Source of the DNA: Nitrososphaerales archaeon TH5893
GTDB taxonomy: Archaea > Thermoproteota > Nitrososphaeria > Nitrososphaerales > Nitrososphaeraceae
DNA length: 7,806 nucleotides
Assembly: GCA_014523685.1 (NCBI GenBank)
Contig: JAATVT010000051.1
Location: forward strand, 1-7,806
Direction of reading: 5' to 3'
Under the pieces are notes generated by a model. It was not told where the DNA came from. It did not search any database and saw only the letters and a program-made list of their open reading frames with translations. The translations under genes were made by a program, and so were the position numbers. Positions 5,330-7,806 of the stretch are shown here, piece after piece (positions within the stretch are counted from its first letter, which is position 1; each line of letters begins with the position of its first letter).

Positions 5330-5843
5330 AATCGTCGCCGAGCTTTCTCATTGCAACCACCGAGCTAAATACTTGATGAGGTTTGATAACAGATAACCCC
5401 ACAACATCTTGAAGTACTTCAACCAAAACTATCCAGTCAGGATTAGATAAATTTACCTTCCTCTCAATATCCGAAGCTATAGCTTGTATCAAATCAATTG
5501 ACCTCATAGAGTTGTGTCGTTTCTCAACTGTGATTCTAAAAGTTTGTGATGGAAGTATTTTCTCCGAAATCTCCCTGACACATCTGCGTATAATATCAAT
5601 TTCTGCCTTGGTTACTTTCTCAATCGGTAAAATCCTCAAGACATATCTAAATCTCCATGGCTCTTCCTTTAGCAAATCTGCGAGCATTCCAGGTAAGGAG
5701 AATAGGTCAATGTGAGTTAGGCACTTGAGTAGTCCACTAATCGAGGTAGACTCTATTTCTGCGAATGAGTCTCCTAGTACATTAAATATCTCATGCAGTT
5801 CTTGTTCGGCCTTAATTTCTCCATACCTGAAAGTTGACGCCAC
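5322..5843 (-). CDS. THUMP-domain tRNA-binding protein (Tan1/THUMPD1-like)
   Basis: This 173-residue protein has a THUMP RNA-binding domain with no attached catalytic domain, like yeast Tan1 and its archaeal relatives. Yeast Tan1 partners the acetyltransferase Kre33 to make ac4C12 in tRNA. The THUMP core covers about residues 75-152: the helix KAEIDIIRRCVREISEKIL, the strand TFRITVEKRHNS (101-112), the helix SIDLIQAIASDIERKV (115-130), then N134-P-D-W and the strands IVLVEVLQDVVGLSVI (138-153). The N-terminal 60 residues with E12-x-E-L-x-x-I-F-N-x-L-G correspond to the N-terminal ferredoxin-like part. The start is GTG at 5841-5843, as no ATG is available in frame; AAGG lies about 11 nt upstream. 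It lies 13 nt downstream of tsaC and is probably co-transcribed. An acetyltransferase partner is not encoded in the window. Confidence 0.75.
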   Translation of the reverse strand: MASTFRYGEIKAEQELHEIFNVLGDSFAEIESTSISGLLKCLTHIDLFSLPGMLADLLKEEPWRFRYVLRILPIEKVTKAEIDIIRRCVREISEKILPSQTFRITVEKRHNSMRSIDLIQAIASDIERKVNLSNPDWIVLVEVLQDVVGLSVIKPHQVFSSVVAMRKLGDDFI

Positions 5844-5856
5844 AACATTAAAAGCC

Positions 5857-6501
5857 TTAATTTGTCAGTCCCCCTGTGGAAAGTGTTTCACGAATGTCTT
5901 TTGATCTTATGGCGCCTTCTCTAACAATATTTGAATGATCTTTCTTGGATAAATCAACTATAGTGGATTCTTTTTCATGAGTCATGTATCCTCCGTCCAG
6001 CATGGCGTCAAATCCCTTTAAGGATGATGATAATATCTGTCGAATATTTCTGGCCGGTGCCTTTCCAGATATGTTGGCGCTAGTTCCCACCAAAAATCCA
6101 CATTCACTAACCAATTCCAATGTACATTTGTTGCCAGGTATTCGAACAGCTACTGCCTCCTTATTTGAAACGAGTAGAGATGAAATATTCGAGTCCAAGA
6201 GGGGGCATACGAGGGTTAATTGACCTGGCCAGTATTTTCTAGCCAATACACTTGCTCTATAGTCTAATAATGCAATATTTTTTACATCCTTCATTGTTGA
6301 TGCAAGTATTGGGAGAGGTTTACCTGTTTTTCTAGCTTTAATAACAAAAACTCGACTGACGGCAGTATGATTATAGGGATCGCAACCGATACCGTATACG
6401 GTATCGGTTGGGAAAACTATTACCCCACCACTTTTAACAACTGCGGCACATTTGGAAACATCGTGGCGCCGTGAGCAGTCAAATAATTTTATATTCTCCA
6501 C
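5857..6501 (-). CDS. tsaC: L-threonylcarbamoyladenylate synthase (YrdC/TsaC type)
   Basis: This enzyme makes threonylcarbamoyl-AMP from threonine, bicarbonate and ATP, the donor that KEOPS transfers to A37 of ANN-decoding tRNAs. The YrdC fold motifs are all present (numbering from the GTG at 6501): PTDTVYGIGCD (31-41), IKARKTGKPLPIL (54-66), WPGQLTLV (91-98), AVRIPG (118-123), GTSANISG (139-146), STIVDLS (179-185) and REGAI (194-198). It lacks the extra C-terminal domain of longer Sua5 proteins. A longer frame could start at GTG 6531, but GGGGAG at 6511-6516 sits 9 nt before the 6501 GTG and the TATA box at 6543-6552 predicts transcription start near 6521, so the shorter 214-residue form is preferred. 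It precedes the THUMP gene by 13 nt. A perfect 28-bp palindrome covers the catalytic motif codons. Confidence 0.92.
   Translation of the reverse strand: MENIKLFDCSRRHDVSKCAAVVKSGGVIVFPTDTVYGIGCDPYNHTAVSRVFVIKARKTGKPLPILASTMKDVKNIALLDYRASVLARKYWPGQLTLVCPLLDSNISSLLVSNKEAVAVRIPGNKCTLELVSECGFLVGTSANISGKAPARNIRQILSSSLKGFDAMLDGGYMTHEKESTIVDLSKKDHSNIVREGAIRSKDIRETLSTGGLTN
6383..6410. repeat. Perfect 28-bp palindrome inside tsaC
   Basis: The arm CAACCGATACCGTA (6383-6396) is followed directly by its exact reverse complement (6397-6410), with no spacer. The palindrome stops at 6382/6411, where G faces G. On the tsaC strand it encodes the active-site residues TDTVYGIG plus flanking bases. In the mRNA it could fold into a stem of about 12 bp with a tight loop roughly 90-120 nt after the start codon; in DNA it could extrude as a cruciform or bind a dimeric protein. 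Confidence 0.95.
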
Positions 6502-6510
6502 TCTTATTTT

Positions 6511-6552
6511 CTCCCCAAGTGATGTAATCACCTTTTTGACGGATTATAAATA
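6511..6552 (-). promoter_or_regulatory. tsaC promoter: TATA box, inverted repeat and Shine-Dalgarno
   Basis: Reading on the minus strand, TATTTATAAT (6543-6552) is the TATA box, with predicted transcription start near 6521. A 13-bp inverted repeat, GTGAT-GTA-ATCAC on the + strand (6519-6531), overlaps that start site, and GGGGAG (6511-6516) follows as a ribosome-binding site 9 nt before the GTG at 6501. The inverted repeat sits where a repressor would block initiation; its regulatory role is inferred. Confidence 0.5.
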
Positions 6553-6635
6553 CATGTAACAGACAATTCCAGCACATCATTCGTATTCGTAGTTGCGTGG
6601 TCCCAACAAGATATACAGGAAAAATGAAAGGAGCA

Positions 6636-7619
6636 TCATGGATCGTTTTCCCTATACATAAATGATTTTAATACCGCTTCCTCTAGTTCTTTCGTAATTT
6701 CATTGCGATCTGTAGGGTCACTTTTGAATCTCGCCCCAGCAGCAAAATCATGACCTCCGCCGTCGCTTAGGCATTGAGCGATTCTTCGACACGAAATCAT
6801 ATTGTTGTTCCGACGTATACTTACCTTATTATCCTTACCATAAAGCATCACCAAATCTGAATTAGTCTTTTCAAAAAGTTCATGCGCGAAAAGGCTATTT
6901 TGTATATATGGTGAGGATTGAACGAAGGCTGCCGAGAATCTGCCGTCTATTTGTTTAATTTGAATGGTCTGATAAGCCTCAACTTTAGCTTTCTCTTGCA
7001 ACCGACTGAATAAAGCATATTCGTTCTGCATGTCGACATCCCACAGTATCCCCCGAGAGACTTTTTCTGCGAGAGATGAAAGCTTCGCATATCTGCAAGG
7101 ACTATTTTGATAATAGACAATGAGCTCGGGTATTGGAGTGAGATATTGGTCATTGGTAAAAAAATCCATCGAGTGCGCCATGCTGCCTAATTTATTTGCA
7201 AACTGGTTTCCTGACAAGAATTTATCGTATACGAGTTCAGAGGCGCACCTATTTCCAGTCTCGTCCAGAATGATCTCAACAAAGGGATCTATTGCGCCTT
7301 TTGCCGCATCAGTCCATGGATGATGGTCCAGCCAAAGTATACTAAAACCAGCAGTCTTTGCTTCAGCAAATGCTCCCTTACATAAGTGAATCAGCGAACT
7401 GTCTTCATTTAATGCTAAGTCGCATATTATTATTAATCCCTTTTCTTGCTCAGAGAGAGAATAGTCAATGAATTTGTGGACGAATTGTACCAGGGTTTCA
7501 AAGCTCTCTTTCCCATAACCTAGAAAAACAGTTCGGGCCTGAGGATATCTAATCAAGCCAATAGCAGCAGAAAACAGTCCGTCTAAATCAGATTCGTGGG
7601 AAATTATCAATACTTTCAT
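6636..7619 (-). CDS. DHH-DHHA1 family phosphoesterase
   Basis: This protein of about 327 residues belongs to the DHH superfamily of Mn-dependent phosphoesterases, which includes RecJ-like exonucleases, nano-RNases and cyclic-dinucleotide hydrolases. Counting from the preferred ATG, motif I is SHESDLDG (7-14), motif II is D67 in IICDLALN, motif III is the DHH triplet in WLDHHPW (96-102), and motif IV is probably D152 in AHSMDFF. The DHHA1 substrate-binding domain ends with VSIRR (266-270) and GGGHDFAAGA (287-296), the RNA/nucleotide-binding G-G-G-H signature. No signal or membrane segment is present. A GTG at 7626-7628 could add three residues; the TATA box at 7654-7662 predicts transcription start near 7631, compatible with either. 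The spacing and motif set favour a nano-RNase or oligonucleotide phosphodiesterase over full RecJ, but the substrate cannot be fixed. It stands alone, 104 bp upstream of the tsaC frame. Confidence 0.85.
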   Translation of the reverse strand: MKVLIISHESDLDGLFSAAIGLIRYPQARTVFLGYGKESFETLVQFVHKFIDYSLSEQEKGLIIICDLALNEDSSLIHLCKGAFAEAKTAGFSILWLDHHPWTDAAKGAIDPFVEIILDETGNRCASELVYDKFLSGNQFANKLGSMAHSMDFFTNDQYLTPIPELIVYYQNSPCRYAKLSSLAEKVSRGILWDVDMQNEYALFSRLQEKAKVEAYQTIQIKQIDGRFSAAFVQSSPYIQNSLFAHELFEKTNSDLVMLYGKDNKVSIRRNNNMISCRRIAQCLSDGGGHDFAAGARFKSDPTDRNEITKELEEAVLKSFMYRENDP

Positions 7620-7806
7620 AATTATCACAGTAAGTTACATGTCAATAACATACGATATATATTCCGAAACTAGATAAAAACTATCACACGTAATCTTTAG
7701 AACCTCTCAGTGTTCACAAATGCACTCTAGCTGACATAGGGCTGAAGGTACCTATATACCCTCAAGGGTGTATTGATTGGCTAGAATATTGATAAATTAT
7801 TTGTGC
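7620..7806. other. Intergenic region upstream of the DHH gene
   Basis: This stretch holds the DHH promoter and runs off the right edge without a gene. TATA-like sequences also occur on the + strand at about 7752-7758 and 7788-7797, so a gene beyond the window may be read to the right. Between them lie GGTA/TACC (7747-7750, 7757-7760) and the tight inverted repeat ACCCT-CA-AGGGT (7758-7769). Confidence 0.4.
7654..7662 (-). promoter_or_regulatory. TATA box of the DHH phosphoesterase gene
   Basis: The minus strand reads ATATATATC, centred 39 nt before the ATG at 7619 and 30 nt before the alternative GTG at 7628. Transcription start is expected near 7631, leaving a leader of about 11 nt. GTGAT at 7624-7628 could pair with the 3' end of 16S rRNA just before the ATG. 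Confidence 0.5.

Noticed and set aside
5512..5715. + strand 67-codon frame inside the THUMP gene
   Set aside because: Shadow of the THUMP coding sequence, with no motif of its own.
5984..6223. + strand 79-codon frame inside tsaC
   Set aside because: Antisense to intact YrdC motifs.
6947..7323. Two 67-68-codon frames inside the DHH gene (one on each strand)
   Set aside because: Both overlap an intact DHH reading frame and have no family features.

Overview
The window looks like chromosome of a mesophilic archaeon, most probably a Thaumarchaeote (Nitrososphaeria). It carries an A-type ATP synthase subunit F, a tailless archaeal histone, ribosomal protein S17e, a Cgi121-type KEOPS subunit and archaeal TATA-box promoters with very short leaders. 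The domain call (Archaea) is firm. The lineage is inferred from gene content, moderate AT richness, frequent GTG/TTG starts and a sequon-rich secreted hydrolase with a typical thaumarchaeal signal sequence.

Layout: 34-330 (+) atpF, the apparent last gene of an ATP synthase operon that enters from the left. 331-542 is a gene-free gap with small hairpins. 543-1310 (-) trmI, a tRNA m1A methyltransferase. 1379-1603 (-) histone, with its own TATA box and an upstream 10-bp tandem repeat. 1782-2873 (-) secreted alpha/beta hydrolase with ten N-glycosylation sequons. 2874-3265 is a divergent intergenic region with a 19-bp imperfect direct repeat and a 10-bp palindrome. 3266-4051 (+) TatD-family nuclease, overlapping by ATGA with 4048-4344 (+) S17e, then 4386-4643 (+) a ubiquitin-like/MoaD-ThiS protein ending in Gly-Gly. 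4760-5329 (+) Cgi121-like KEOPS subunit, meeting tail to tail with 5322-5843 (-) THUMP (Tan1-like) protein. This sits 13 nt behind 5857-6501 (-) the YrdC/TsaC threonylcarbamoyl-AMP synthase. 6636-7619 (-) is a DHH-DHHA1 phosphoesterase. 7620-7806 is intergenic.

The unifying theme is translation and tRNA maturation. TsaC makes the threonylcarbamoyl-AMP that KEOPS (Cgi121 subunit) uses for t6A37. The THUMP protein probably presents tRNA to an acetyltransferase for ac4C. TrmI methylates the T-loop adenosine. S17e is ribosomal, and TatD and DHH proteins are nucleases or phosphoesterases. The GG-terminal protein could be a sulfur carrier (for example for tRNA thiolation) or a protein modifier.

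No mobile element, CRISPR array, rRNA or tRNA gene was found, and I see no convincing new defence-like system. The most striking sequence-level observation is a perfect 28-bp palindrome inside tsaC, exactly over the codons for its catalytic TDTVYGIG motif. Other leads are inverted or direct repeats placed at the promoters of cgi121, tsaC, histone and the secreted hydrolase.
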